Positions 1 through 8,714 of a stretch of DNA of 33,297 nt are shown piece by piece. The notes under the pieces are model-generated. The model saw only the letters and a program-made list of their open reading frames with translations, made no database searches and had not been told where the DNA came from. The stretch is taken from positions 9,883-43,179 of the forward strand of contig ONBJ01000013.1 of assembly GCA_900316025.1 (NCBI GenBank). Direction: 5' to 3'. Made by a program: the position numbers and the translations under genes. The number at the start of each line of letters is the position of its first letter. The first letter of the stretch is position 1. This DNA comes from an uncultured Eubacteriales bacterium (GTDB lineage Bacteria > Bacillota > Clostridia > Oscillospirales > Acutalibacteraceae).

Positions 1-20
1 ACATATTTATATTGTCAAGG

Positions 21-43
21 AAAAAGTCAGCCTTGCGGCTGAC
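21..43 (-). terminator. Rho-independent terminator after azlD
   Basis: On the minus strand a 7-bp stem GTCAGCC/GGCTGAC closes a GCAA tetraloop and is followed by TTTTTCC. It lies about 80 nt past the azlD stop codon and probably ends the NSS-azlC-azlD transcript. Confidence 0.75.
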
Positions 44-87
44 GGGCAATTCATCCCTCCACCTAAGAGGTGGGGGACTTCTTGCCC
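44..87. repeat. IS200/IS605-like end hairpin (possible relic)
   Basis: A long imperfect hairpin: GGGCAA (44-49) pairs with TTGCCC (82-87), TCCC (54-57) with GGGA (74-77), and CCACCT (59-64) with AGGTGG (68-73) around an AAG loop. From memory, this CCACCT..AGGTGG hairpin with flanking GGGCAA/TTGCCC resembles the ends of IS200/IS605-family elements, which also form the 3' part of the TnpB guide RNA. No tnpA or tnpB lies on the window side, where azlD follows at once. It is therefore either the end of an element that continues to the left or an orphan palindromic derivative. It could also simply be part of the terminator region of the azl operon. Confidence 0.4.
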
Positions 88-119
88 ATTTAGGTTAAAC
101 AGGCTCTAAGCTTTGTATT

Positions 120-419
120 TCATATAAATAATCCTGTAACAAATACTGAAGCAGATGCCGCCAACGCTACAACTATCAGCGGCAAATCAAAATAAGCCAG
201 TACAAAAGCCGCAACCGTTCCGACAACAGCAGTTATCATATTTCCTGTACTGTAGAAAATAGCAGGAATTGTCATAGCACTTAAAACAGCATACGGAACA
301 TAATACAGAAAGCTTTTTACAAATACAGATTTTATTTTTTTCTGAAAAAACGCAAACGGAAGCATTCTTATCAGGTAAGTTACGCCTGCCATAACGGCTA
401 TATAAATAAATACAGTCAA
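120..419 (-). CDS. azlD: AzlD-type branched-chain amino acid exporter small subunit
   Basis: A 99-residue, almost wholly hydrophobic protein with about four membrane segments. This is the size and character of the AzlD family (the small partner of AzlC in AzlCD/BrnFE-type exporters of branched-chain amino acids). The ATG at 419 overlaps the azlC stop by four bases, so the two are translationally coupled and probably form one complex in the cytoplasmic membrane. A good terminator follows. Family membership rests on the sequence and on pairing with azlC. The substrate is inferred from the family; related pairs export other hydrophobic amino acids. Confidence 0.85.
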   Translation of the reverse strand: MTVFIYIAVMAGVTYLIRMLPFAFFQKKIKSVFVKSFLYYVPYAVLSAMTIPAIFYSTGNMITAVVGTVAAFVLAYFDLPLIVVALAASASVFVTGLFI

Positions 420-1120
420 TCTTCATCTTCCTCTCTTTTAGGAAAAAACAACGCTCCAAGAGCCGAAGCAGCAACCGCACATAAAATAACCGCAAAACCT
501 CCCGAAAGAAAGCTGAGCAGATATTTTACCGCAATACTCATCAAGGCAGCGATAATCACAACAAAAAGAATACTCTTATATTTTTTTGCAGGCGGTACGA
601 TAATAGCAACAAACATTCCGTAAAGCACTATTCCGAGTGCCGCCGTTAGTGACGGAGGAAGAATTTCTCCAGCAGCCGCTCCAAGAGCCGTTCCCGAAAT
701 CCACCCTATGGTAGAAATAATTATAATTCCGAACATATAGGAGGGTTTTATTTTCCCCTTATACGCAGAGCATACCGCAAAAATCTCGTCAGTAATACCG
801 TAAGCGGCAAGCATACGGTAGGGGAGGGTAAATTTTTCATCAAGCTTCTGAGAAAGCGACAAAGCCATAAGCGAATATCTTATGTTGATAACGAGCTGTA
901 CCAGAGCCATTTCAAGAAAAGTTCCGCCTGCCGCTATAACGTTCACTCCCTGAACCTGACCCGCCGAAGTAAGATTGGTAAGGGATATTATAAAAGCCTC
1001 CATAACAGACAATCCCGAATGCACAGCCATAATACCAAACCCGAACGAAACCGACAGATAGCCAAGTCCTATAGGTATACCGTGAGTTAATCCCAGCATA
1101 AAATCAGATTTTTTTCTCAT
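416..1120 (-). CDS. azlC: AzlC family amino acid export permease
   Basis: 234 residues, the usual AzlC length. The N-terminal block GLTHGIPIGLGYLSVSFGFG and the following segment with NLTSAGQ are typical of the AzlC/BrnF family, which exports branched-chain amino acids together with AzlD. Several hydrophobic helices follow. A short charged tail (KREEDED) is cytosolic by prediction. The ATG at 1120 overlaps the stop of the upstream NSS transporter gene by four bases (ATGA), and the azlC stop overlaps azlD in the same way. The three genes are thus one tightly coupled operon. The exported amino acid cannot be read from the sequence. Confidence 0.9.
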   Translation of the reverse strand: MRKKSDFMLGLTHGIPIGLGYLSVSFGFGIMAVHSGLSVMEAFIISLTNLTSAGQVQGVNVIAAGGTFLEMALVQLVINIRYSLMALSLSQKLDEKFTLPYRMLAAYGITDEIFAVCSAYKGKIKPSYMFGIIIISTIGWISGTALGAAAGEILPPSLTAALGIVLYGMFVAIIVPPAKKYKSILFVVIIAALMSIAVKYLLSFLSGGFAVILCAVAASALGALFFPKREEDED

Positions 1121-2508
1121 TCGATTATACCGAACGAACCAAGAAGGAGAATGAACAGCAGTACAGGAGAAACAAATTTTATCATAATTATATAAAGAGT
1201 TTTTCTTCCGAATTTTTCTCCGTTTTTGGTAGTTTCATCTATAACGGTTTTAGGCTTTACAATCCAGCCTATAAGTATACATGTCCCGATAGCTACAACA
1301 GGCATAAGTATATTGTTGCTTATATAGTCGAACAAATCGAGGAGCTGAGCTGTCTGACCCTCTCCCTGATTGGGAAGGTGAGCCTCAAAGTAAAGAGCGT
1401 TATATCCTAAGCAGATTAACACACCTATTACAAGAGCAATAACAGTTTCAATTACTGTAGCCTTTCTTCTTGACCAGCCGAACTTGTCCATAAGACCTGC
1501 AACAACGGCTTCAAGAACCGACATAGCACTTGTCAACGCTGCAAGCAGAACCATAATGAAGAACACAGCACCTATAATACTTCCTAAAACTCCCATTTTT
1601 TCAAATACCTTCGGGAGTGCCACAAACATAAGTCCGGGGCCTGATGACTGCATACCCTCTTTTCCGAGGAATACATATACGGCAGGAATAATCATAATAC
1701 CGGCAAGGAAAGCTACAACTGTATCGAAAATTTCTATATGGTTTACAGACTTCATAAGATTGCTGTCGTCCTTGAAGTAAGAGCCGTAAGTAACCATAAT
1801 ACCCATAGCTACGCTTATACTGTAGAAAAGCTGTCCCATAGCGTCCAGAACGGTAAAGAAAACGGTTTTGGGTGTCATTCCCTCAAAGCTGGGTATAACA
1901 TAGATTTTAAGACCGTCAAGACCCGAACGTCCCTCATCGCCCTGTATTGTAAGGGAGAATATGGCTATGGCTACGACAAACACAAGCAGAGCAGGCATAA
2001 GTATTTTGGATATGGACTCAATACCCTTGTTTACGCCCATATAGATTATGACCGCAACAGCGGCAAGGAATATAAAATCGAATATTATAGGCTCGAAATA
2101 CCCTGTTATAAAGCCTGTAAAGTATCCGTCACCTGCTGTAGCGGAAGCCTGTCCCGTAACAAAAGCCACACAGTATTTAAGAACCCAGCCGCCTATGATA
2201 CAGTAGTAAGGCAGTATCATAAACGGTACAACACTTGCGAATACTCCTATCCAGCCTGATTTCTTGTGAAGTTTTCCGTATGCTGTCAAAGCACTTTGTT
2301 TTGTTTTTCTGCCTATTGCAACCTCAGTTACAAGCATAGTAAATCCGAAGGTCAGTGCAAGTATTATGTATACAAACAGAAACAGACCTCCTCCGTCCTT
2401 GGCAGCCAGATACGGAAATCTCCAGATATTTCCAAGACCTACCGCACTTCCCGCAGCTGCAAGGACAAATCCCAATGAACTTGAAAAAGAATTTCTTTTT
2501 TCATTCAT
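1117..2508 (-). CDS. Sodium-dependent amino acid transporter (NSS/SNF family)
   Basis: 463 residues. Segment 1 carries the family signature GSAVGLGNIWRFPYLAAKDGG, where the unwound helix 1 binds sodium and substrate in LeuT-fold NSS transporters. About eleven to twelve hydrophobic helices follow, without the long loops of animal members. Members import amino acids (tryptophan, leucine, alanine and others) in symport with sodium. The gene starts with ATG behind an AGGGGG ribosome site and heads an operon with azlC and azlD. An importer coupled to an exporter suggests exchange or homeostasis of a hydrophobic amino acid, but the substrate is not determined here. Confidence 0.92.
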   Translation of the reverse strand: MNEKRNSFSSSLGFVLAAAGSAVGLGNIWRFPYLAAKDGGGLFLFVYIILALTFGFTMLVTEVAIGRKTKQSALTAYGKLHKKSGWIGVFASVVPFMILPYYCIIGGWVLKYCVAFVTGQASATAGDGYFTGFITGYFEPIIFDFIFLAAVAVIIYMGVNKGIESISKILMPALLVFVVAIAIFSLTIQGDEGRSGLDGLKIYVIPSFEGMTPKTVFFTVLDAMGQLFYSISVAMGIMVTYGSYFKDDSNLMKSVNHIEIFDTVVAFLAGIMIIPAVYVFLGKEGMQSSGPGLMFVALPKVFEKMGVLGSIIGAVFFIMVLLAALTSAMSVLEAVVAGLMDKFGWSRRKATVIETVIALVIGVLICLGYNALYFEAHLPNQGEGQTAQLLDLFDYISNNILMPVVAIGTCILIGWIVKPKTVIDETTKNGEKFGRKTLYIIMIKFVSPVLLFILLLGSFGIIE

Positions 2509-2534
2509 TATGATTTTACCCCCTGAAAAATAAT

Positions 2535-2562
2535 TTTATATTTTAATTACAAAACATATCAA
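2535..2562 (-). promoter_or_regulatory. Probable sigma-A promoter for the NSS-azlCD operon
   Basis: On the minus strand TTGATA (2562-2557) is followed after 16 bp by TATAAA (2540-2535), about 27 nt before the transporter start codon. The spacing is one short of ideal and the gap is very AT-rich, so the call is moderate. Confidence 0.4.
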
Positions 2563-2600
2563 AGAAATATGGTTTTATAATTAATTTACAAAACAAAAAA

Positions 2601-3788
2601 TTACTGATGTCCGCCTATAGCATAAATAACAACGTCAGGCGAATTTTTTCTGACAAAATCTTCCACAGAATCCTCATATCCACGTATATCAATACAATCT
2701 ATATGCTGAAATTCAACTGCAAGGTAAGGATATACGACACAACCGTAAGAATTAAGAATAAACAGTGCCTTTTTACCATTTTTTATATTATGGTTTGTTA
2801 TTCTTACTAAAGCGTGATTTCCTCCCATATAGGCATCATAAGCCGTTTCATCTCTGTTGAGAAGATTATCAGGAGTGATATTTTCTTTATGAATCATAGT
2901 TTTGCAGAAATCGCCTCTTACCGTTGAATTATTGTCAGATATTTCAACGGTAAAGTCCGTATCGAAGTCAGGTATGACAATATCAAAATCATCTGCTCCC
3001 GCATACAACACTCCGACACGTCTGCCCTGAGTTCCCAGAAAAGAAGAAGGATAGCTGTCAGTTATATAATTCTGTTCTTCAAGAAGCTTTGTATCGAGCT
3101 TCCAGCCGAAAGAGCTGTTTATTTTCTTTACAATATTACGGCTTACCCATAATCCTGTTTTTGGTGTCCAGTGGTGGTCGGTTTTAAAAAACAATGAGAA
3201 CTTGTCTATATTCTGCTCATTTACCACATCTTCAAAATCCAGAACGTTTACACCGTTATTTTTTAAATCCGATTTTATCTGTTTAAAGTCTGAATTATAA
3301 ACATACGGGTAAAAGTCAGGAATAAGTTTTTCATTTGTTGTATCCTTGCTGAGATTATTTACAAACAATAATCTGCTTCCTGATGAGTCGCATATTTTTT
3401 TGAAATCAATAAGACAATTTTTTAACGGTCTTAAATCTCCTTCACCGCTCTGTCTGAATGTAAGGTATCCGTTTTTTAATTTCACAACCTCGTAACTTTT
3501 GTCTGTATCGTTTATCAGGGATTTATTAAGTACTCTCTGAATACCTCCGTATGAGTGGATTGACAAATCGTGAAACACAAAATACTCGCTTACTCTGCCG
3601 TCAAATGTTTTTACGGAATTGCCGAGCTTCTGAAAAAAACTGCTTTCTTCGGGAGTATTTATATAACCTCTCACAAGACCTCCGAAAACCTGTCTGGGCG
3701 ACAGCAATAATGTCATAATTCCGCATAAGGATATGAAGGCTGTAAAAATAACTGCAACTGTTTTTCTTACATCAAAATCAGATTTCAA
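2601..3788 (-). CDS. DHHW family (AlgJ/AlgX-like) polysaccharide O-acetylation protein
   Basis: 395 residues. Residues 10-29 form one hydrophobic N-terminal segment (signal anchor); the rest is predicted to be extracellular. The motif DHHW at 204-207, followed by TPKTGLW, is the hallmark of the DHHW/AlgX-AlgJ SGNH-like family, whose members act with an MBOAT membrane acyltransferase to O-acetylate exported polysaccharides. It lies 14 nt downstream of just such an MBOAT gene. The start is TTG at 3788, preceded by GGAGG at a 9-nt spacing. The polysaccharide modified is unknown; teichoic acid, capsule or peptidoglycan are all possible. Assignment to the DHHW family is firm, while the acetyl donor role is inferred from the pair. 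Confidence 0.85.
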   Translation of the reverse strand: MKSDFDVRKTVAVIFTAFISLCGIMTLLLSPRQVFGGLVRGYINTPEESSFFQKLGNSVKTFDGRVSEYFVFHDLSIHSYGGIQRVLNKSLINDTDKSYEVVKLKNGYLTFRQSGEGDLRPLKNCLIDFKKICDSSGSRLLFVNNLSKDTTNEKLIPDFYPYVYNSDFKQIKSDLKNNGVNVLDFEDVVNEQNIDKFSLFFKTDHHWTPKTGLWVSRNIVKKINSSFGWKLDTKLLEEQNYITDSYPSSFLGTQGRRVGVLYAGADDFDIVIPDFDTDFTVEISDNNSTVRGDFCKTMIHKENITPDNLLNRDETAYDAYMGGNHALVRITNHNIKNGKKALFILNSYGCVVYPYLAVEFQHIDCIDIRGYEDSVEDFVRKNSPDVVIYAIGGHQ

Positions 3789-3802
3789 AGAACTGCACCT
3801 CC

Positions 3803-5215
3803 TCAGAAATTAAAATATATGAACGGATTATAAGTTCCCTTTACAATATATATCACACTTAATAAAAATATAATTATCAGAGATACGGCAACAAATACTT
3901 GTCCGCCCTTGCTTTCAGAGAGATATTTTTCATATAATTTTCTGAAAACAGGTGTCGATGCCAGCAATGCAAGCACAAATCCGAATACATTTTCTTTCAG
4001 ATAGAACAACGCACTATTATCAGCCGATATTCCTGAGAATCCGAACATAGCCCCGATATATTCAACGGCATTTTCTATAGATGACGCTCTGAAAATAACC
4101 CAGCCGATTATCACAAAGAAAATGGTATAAATATATCTTAAAGGCTTGAATTTTTCGGATTTATGTAATCCTGTCTGTTTTTCTATTACGAGCAGGACAA
4201 AATACATAAGTCCCCATACTATAAAAGTCCAGTTTGCTCCGTGCCATATTCCTGTCATAAGCCAGACCATAAACAGATTGAATACAAGCCTTGATTTCTT
4301 TTCCACACGGCTTCCGCCTAACGGAAAGTATAAATAATCACGAAACCACGTTCCGAGTGAAATATGCCACCTACGCCAGAATTCAGTGATTGAAGTTGAA
4401 ATATAAGGGTATCTGAAATTTTCCAGAAAATGAAAGCCGAACATTCTTCCTAATCCGATAGCCATATCGCTGTATCCGCTGAAATCGAAAAATATCTGAA
4501 AAGTATATGCAACAGCACCCACCCAGGCAGACAGACAAGAAATGCTGCTGATATTACCGTCAAAAAAAGCGTCGGCAACCACTGCCATATTATTTGCAAT
4601 CAGTACTTTCTTTCCAAGTCCGAGAATAAACCTGTATACACCGCCTGAAAAATCGCTGAATGTTTCCTTTCGGTATTCTATCTGATTTGCAACTGTTTCG
4701 TATCTTACAATAGGGCCTGCAATAAGCTGAGGAAAGAATGATATATATAAACCGACATTAAGTATATTTTTCTGATAAGCCTCTCCTCTGTATACGTCAA
4801 CGACATATGACATAGCCTGAAAAGTAAAAAATGATATGCCTATAGGCAAAGCTATGGAAGGTACGGTAAGGGAAAGTCCGAAGAACTGATTTATGCTGGA
4901 TATTGTGAATGCCAGATATTTGAACACAAATAATATAAGCAGATTAAATATAACCGATAATATCAGAACGGTTTTACAACCTGAATTATTATTGTTTTTT
5001 ATTCTTTTTCCTATATACAAGCCGAACAGATAGTTTGCAGTAATCGACAACAACATAACAAACACAAAAGCAGGTTCTCCCCAGGCATAGAAAACAATGC
5101 TTACCAAACATAAAAATATATTTTGAAGCTTTCTGTTGTTTCTGAGCAGAGTATAATATACTGTTATCACAAAAGGAAGAAACAGGAATAAAAATGTTGC
5201 ACCTGAAAAAAGCAA
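3803..5215 (-). CDS. MBOAT family O-acyltransferase (AlgI-like)
   Basis: 470 residues with about ten to twelve membrane helices. The region FWRRWHISLGTWFRDYLYFP followed by GGSR and then WLMTGIWHGANWTFIVWG is diagnostic of the AlgI/DltB/PatA branch of membrane-bound O-acyltransferases. The histidine of WHGAN is the conserved active-site residue. These proteins pass acyl groups across the membrane to a secreted acceptor. The next gene is a DHHW protein, the usual extracytoplasmic partner, so polysaccharide O-acetylation is the likely job. The TTG start at 5215 has an AGGAG ribosome site 7 nt upstream. The operon has its own strong promoter just before it. Confidence 0.92.
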   Translation of the reverse strand: MLFSGATFLFLFLPFVITVYYTLLRNNRKLQNIFLCLVSIVFYAWGEPAFVFVMLLSITANYLFGLYIGKRIKNNNNSGCKTVLILSVIFNLLILFVFKYLAFTISSINQFFGLSLTVPSIALPIGISFFTFQAMSYVVDVYRGEAYQKNILNVGLYISFFPQLIAGPIVRYETVANQIEYRKETFSDFSGGVYRFILGLGKKVLIANNMAVVADAFFDGNISSISCLSAWVGAVAYTFQIFFDFSGYSDMAIGLGRMFGFHFLENFRYPYISTSITEFWRRWHISLGTWFRDYLYFPLGGSRVEKKSRLVFNLFMVWLMTGIWHGANWTFIVWGLMYFVLLVIEKQTGLHKSEKFKPLRYIYTIFFVIIGWVIFRASSIENAVEYIGAMFGFSGISADNSALFYLKENVFGFVLALLASTPVFRKLYEKYLSESKGGQVFVAVSLIIIFLLSVIYIVKGTYNPFIYFNF

Positions 5216-5268
5216 GATACCACTCCTCTGATATTTCGGAAATACATAATATCAATAAACACCTAAAC

Positions 5269-5297
5269 ATTATACATTTGAATTTCGGTTTAATCAA
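5269..5297 (-). promoter_or_regulatory. Sigma-A promoter for the MBOAT-DHHW operon
   Basis: On the minus strand TTGATT (5297-5292), a 17-bp spacer and a perfect TATAAT (5274-5269) lie about 50 nt before the TTG start of the acyltransferase gene and after the terminator of the tRNA. The leader is short and shows no obvious riboswitch. Confidence 0.7.
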
Positions 5298-5331
5298 TAT
5301 ATTTTTCCTAAAAACTGTTGTTGCGGAAAAA

Positions 5332-5361
5332 CAAAAAAACTGCCGAAATCAATCGACAGTT
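5332..5361 (-). terminator. Terminator of the tRNA-Pro gene
   Basis: On the minus strand AACTGTCGA pairs with TCGGCAGTT (one T-G wobble) and is followed by a run of seven T. It starts just a few bases past the encoded CCA end of the tRNA. Confidence 0.8.
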
Positions 5362-5368
5362 TAAGGAA

Positions 5369-5445
5369 TGGTCGAGGTGACAGGACTTGAACCTGCGGCA
5401 TCTACGTCCCTAACGTAGCACTCTACCAAACTGAGTTACACCTCG
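5369..5445 (-). tRNA. tRNA-Pro(AGG)
   Basis: A complete 77-nt cloverleaf including an encoded CCA. The acceptor stem is CGAGGTG/CACCTCG, the D stem ACTC/GAGT, the anticodon stem CTACG/CGTAG, and the T stem GCAGG/CCTGT with a TTCAAGT loop. The seven-base anticodon loop TTAGGGA puts AGG at positions 34-36, which reads proline CCU (CCN if A34 becomes inosine). C1-G72 and discriminator A73 are the bacterial tRNA-Pro identity features. It is flanked by its own promoter and terminator and so is a monocistronic unit. An adenosine at position 34 outside tRNA-Arg(ACG) is uncommon in bacteria. Confidence 0.93.
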
Positions 5446-5474
5446 GAATTACATATTTTTTATCTGACTTAGAC

Positions 5475-5503
5475 AGTATACATCAAACGTTATAATTTGT
5501 CAA
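5475..5503 (-). promoter_or_regulatory. Promoter of tRNA-Pro
   Basis: On the minus strand TTGACA (5503-5498), exactly 17 bp, then TATACT (5480-5475). It lies about 30 nt upstream of the mature tRNA 5' end. AACGTTTGA occurs twice as a direct repeat, once overlapping the -35 box and once in the spacer. Confidence 0.8.
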
Positions 5504-5584
5504 ACGTTTTTTACAAAATAGTTGTTTTAAACAAAATAGTTTATGTAATAACAAATTTATTATATATTAAGATAAGTGTTGAAA

Positions 5585-5627
5585 TTGCGGATTTATTCAA
5601 TTTCTGAAAAATCAAATAAATCCGCAA
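5585..5627 (-). terminator. Hairpin after the dCMP deaminase gene
   Basis: A perfect 13-bp inverted repeat (TTGCGGATTTATT / AATAAATCCGCAA) with a 17-nt loop begins 6 nt past the deaminase stop codon. Only a short T-run (ATTTC) follows on the minus strand, so it may be a weak terminator or an mRNA 3'-end stabiliser. Confidence 0.55.
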
Positions 5628-5633
5628 ATATAA

Positions 5634-6134
5634 TTATTTAAAGCTGAGTGTTATACTGTCCTTGTCGGGTGAAAACTGTGTAAGCCTTATACCTGCGGCT
5701 TCGAGCATTCTTTTTGAAGCCTTTGTGCTGTCGGTATCGGAATACTTGTCGGAAAGGTATATTACTTCTTTTATTCCCGATTGTATTATAGCCTTTGCAC
5801 ACTCGTTGCAGGGAAAGAGAGCGACATATATTTTAGTACCTATGAGTGACTTTCCGTGAGCATTAAGTATTGCATTAAGCTCAGCGTGAACTACAAAAGG
5901 ATACTTTGTGCTGTTGGGTTCGCCCTCACGCTCCCAAGGAAAAACATCGTCCGAGCAGCCGAGCGGAAAGCCGTTATATCCTGTTGAGATTATTACATTT
6001 TTGCCGTAGCAGCTTTTTTCGCCGCTTACGATACACGCACCGACCTGAGTATTCGGGTCTTTGCTTCTTTGTGCCGCAAGAAGTGCAACACCCATAAAAT
6101 ATTCGTCCCAGCTTATATAATCCTTACGCTTCAT
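5634..6134 (-). CDS. dCMP deaminase (ComEB-like, CDA zinc family)
   Basis: 166 residues from the ATG at 6134; an upstream TTG at 6152 is possible but less likely. It converts dCMP to dUMP, feeding dTMP synthesis in the cytosol. The zinc-binding and catalytic residues of the deoxycytidylate deaminase family are visible: HAE at 83-85 (His ligand, Glu proton shuttle) and PCNEC at 108-112 (both Cys ligands). The early block DPNTQVGACIV and NGFP (54-57) also fit. Gyrase subunit A lies 41 nt upstream on the same strand, so the two may be co-transcribed. A more general cytidine-type deaminase is possible, but dCMP deaminase is the best fit. Confidence 0.88.
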   Translation of the reverse strand: MKRKDYISWDEYFMGVALLAAQRSKDPNTQVGACIVSGEKSCYGKNVIISTGYNGFPLGCSDDVFPWEREGEPNSTKYPFVVHAELNAILNAHGKSLIGTKIYVALFPCNECAKAIIQSGIKEVIYLSDKYSDTDSTKASKRMLEAAGIRLTQFSPDKDSITLSFK

Positions 6135-6175
6135 ATACACATCACCGCCCAAACATCTGATAAAACAGAAAGCTT

Positions 6176-8689
6176 TTATTCTTTTTCGGAAACATCTTCA
6201 CCGACTTCATCGCTGTTATTTTCGGTATCGTCTTCAATTTCGGTTATACTGCTGCTGTCATCATCGTGAGGAGCTACAGCAAAAGCAACAACCTTATTTT
6301 CATCGCTTACCTTCATAACAGTAACGCCCTTGCTTGGTCTTGCACAAACTCTTATTGAATCGGCTTTTATACGTATTATAACTCCGTCTGAGGAAATCAT
6401 AATTACATCGTCATTTTCGGGAGATACCGTACTTATGCCTGCAACCGCACCGTATTTTTCGGTATGGTAATTTATAAGACCCTTACCGCCTCTTGACTGT
6501 ATGCGGTAATCACTTGCATTGGAAATTCTGCCGAAGCCTGTTTCGGAAACAGTAAGCAGAACGCTTTCCTCATCTGCAACCGCCATACCGACTACAAAAT
6601 CGTCATTGAGAAGCTCCAGTGCCTTTACACCTCTTGAAGCTCTGCCTGTAGGTCTTACGTCATTTTCATCAAAGCGTATCGCCTTTCCCTGTCTTGTAGC
6701 TACTATGACCTTATTGTTTCCGTCCGTCATCTTTACCCACGCAAGCTCATCGCCGTCAATGAGTTCGAGAGCAATAAGTCCGCCCTTACGCCCTGTGTTA
6801 TAGGCATTGAGCTTTATTCTTTTTACAAGACCGAGTTTGGTTACCATAACAAGGTATTTTTCATCATCAAATTCAGGTACTTTTATTATTGAGGTTACTT
6901 TTTCATCGGGAGAAAGGGGAAGTATATTGGCTATGTTAGTACCCTTTGCTGTTCTGCTTGCTTCGGGGATTTCGTAGCATTTTTTTCTGTAGACCCTGCC
7001 GAAGTTCGTGAAGAACAGAACATAGTCATGGCTGTTGGCTATGAACATATCGGAAACGACATCTTCCTCACGTCTGCTCATACCTGAGATACCCTTACCG
7101 CCTCTTTTCTGTGTGCGGTATGTATCGACAGAAAGTCTTTTCACATATCCGAATCTTGTCATAGTAAAGACGCATTCCTCATTGGGAATAAGGTCTTCTA
7201 TATCGACCTCACCGCTTACGGACATAATTTCGGTTCTTCTGGGGTCTGCGAATTTTCTTCTTATTTCCAGAGCCTCAGTTTTTACTATGCTTAACTGACG
7301 TTCATAGCTTGATATAATATCGTTATATTCCTTTATTTTTTCTATAATCTGACTGAGTTCGTTTTCGATTTTGCTTCTTTCAAGACCTGTAAGCTGACCG
7401 AGCTGCATCTGTACGATAGCCTGTGTCTGAATATCGTCAAGACCAAATCTTTCGGAGAGTTTTGTCTTTGCCGAGGATTTATCCTTTGAGCCTCTTATTA
7501 TAGCGATAACCTCGTCTATAAAATCGATGGCTGTTTTCAGACCTTCGAGTATATGTTCTCTTTCCTGAGCTTTTTTAAGGTCATATACAGTTCTGCGTCT
7601 TATAACGTCTACCTGAAAATCTATATAGTGCTGTAAAATCTGCTTTAAGGTAAGTATTTTAGGTTCACCGTTTACTATGGCAAGCATAATAACGCCGAAG
7701 GTAATCTGCATTTGCGAAAGTGTATACAGTTTGTTGAGTATAATCTGAGGTGAAGCATCACGTCTTATATCTATTTCGATGTGCATACCGTTTCTGTCGG
7801 AGTGGTCTTCAATGTTGGTAATGCCGTCTATTTTTTTATCTTTGCAGAGGTCGGCAATACTTTCAACAAGTCTTGCCTTGTTCACCTGATAGGGAAGCTC
7901 TGTAACGATAATTTTATAGCGTCCGTTTTTGCCCTCGACAATTTCGGCTTTAGCTCTTACGATAATTTTACCTCTGCCGGTACCGTAGGCTGCTCTTATG
8001 CCTGAGCGACCCATAATCAAGGCACTTGTGGGAAAATCAGGGCCTTGTATATATTCCATAAGTTCAGGGAGTTCCGCATCGGGGTTATCAATGAGGCAGC
8101 ACATAGCGTCAATTACTTCTCCCATATTGTGAGGGGGGATATTTGTAGCCATACCTACAGCGATACCGCTTGAACCGTTTACTAAAAGATTAGGAAAACG
8201 AGAGGGGAGAACAACAGGTTCTTTCAGTCTGTCATCGAAGTTAGGTGCAAAATCGACTGTTTCCTTGTCAATATCGGTGAGCATTTCTACTGAAATTTTG
8301 CTCATTTTAGATTCTGTATATCTGTAAGCAGCGGGGGGGTCGCCGTCCACCGAGCCGAAGTTTCCGTGACCGTCAACGAGGGGGTATCTCATAGAGAAGT
8401 CCTGAGCAAGTCTTACGAGAGCGTCATATACGGAAGCATCGCCGTGGGGATGATAGCTTCCGAGAACAGCACCGACAGTATCGGCACATTTTCTGTATGG
8501 CTTTTCGGGGCCGAGATTTTTCTCGTGCATTGTATAGAGTATTCTTCTATGAACAGGCTTCAGACCGTCACGCACATCGGGCAAAGCTCTCGAAACTATA
8601 ACAGACATTGAGTATTCAAGGAAAGATTTTTTCATTTCTTTTCTCAAATCAACGTCTATTATTCTGTTGTTTTTATTTTCGTTATCCAC
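6176..8689 (-). CDS. gyrA: DNA gyrase subunit A
   Basis: 837 residues from a GTG at 8689 preceded by AAGAAGGTG at a good distance. The open frame continues 38 codons further upstream, but that part is translated hairpin repeat and is not believed to be protein. GyrA cuts and rejoins the DNA gate during ATP-driven negative supercoiling. The catalytic tyrosine is Tyr124 in AAYRYTE. The C-terminal domain carries a GyrA box (QKRGGKG), which separates it from ParC, and six-bladed wrapping repeats such as QSRGGKG. The acidic tail after the last blade is typical. At the position of E. coli Ser83 the quinolone region reads HGDASVYD, so it has Ala85 followed by Ser86. Confidence 0.97.
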   Translation of the reverse strand: MDNENKNNRIIDVDLRKEMKKSFLEYSMSVIVSRALPDVRDGLKPVHRRILYTMHEKNLGPEKPYRKCADTVGAVLGSYHPHGDASVYDALVRLAQDFSMRYPLVDGHGNFGSVDGDPPAAYRYTESKMSKISVEMLTDIDKETVDFAPNFDDRLKEPVVLPSRFPNLLVNGSSGIAVGMATNIPPHNMGEVIDAMCCLIDNPDAELPELMEYIQGPDFPTSALIMGRSGIRAAYGTGRGKIIVRAKAEIVEGKNGRYKIIVTELPYQVNKARLVESIADLCKDKKIDGITNIEDHSDRNGMHIEIDIRRDASPQIILNKLYTLSQMQITFGVIMLAIVNGEPKILTLKQILQHYIDFQVDVIRRRTVYDLKKAQEREHILEGLKTAIDFIDEVIAIIRGSKDKSSAKTKLSERFGLDDIQTQAIVQMQLGQLTGLERSKIENELSQIIEKIKEYNDIISSYERQLSIVKTEALEIRRKFADPRRTEIMSVSGEVDIEDLIPNEECVFTMTRFGYVKRLSVDTYRTQKRGGKGISGMSRREEDVVSDMFIANSHDYVLFFTNFGRVYRKKCYEIPEASRTAKGTNIANILPLSPDEKVTSIIKVPEFDDEKYLVMVTKLGLVKRIKLNAYNTGRKGGLIALELIDGDELAWVKMTDGNNKVIVATRQGKAIRFDENDVRPTGRASRGVKALELLNDDFVVGMAVADEESVLLTVSETGFGRISNASDYRIQSRGGKGLINYHTEKYGAVAGISTVSPENDDVIMISSDGVIIRIKADSIRVCARPSKGVTVMKVSDENKVVAFAVAPHDDDSSSITEIEDDTENNSDEVGEDVSEKE

Positions 8690-8690
8690 A
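8682..8690 (+). promoter_or_regulatory. Perfect DnaA-box sequence over the gyrA start codon
   Basis: TTATCCACA, the consensus DnaA box, reads on the plus strand exactly across the GTG-GAT-AA start of gyrA. It is the only exact match I noticed in the window. It may be chance (it encodes fMet-Asp-Asn) or a regulatory site for DnaA control of gyrA. Confidence 0.45.
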
Positions 8691-8714
8691 GATTTCGCAC
8701 CTTCTTTGTTGTAG

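Noticed and set aside
1484-2478. Plus-strand frames across the NSS transporter gene
   Set aside because: They are antisense shadows without ribosome sites or recognisable protein features.
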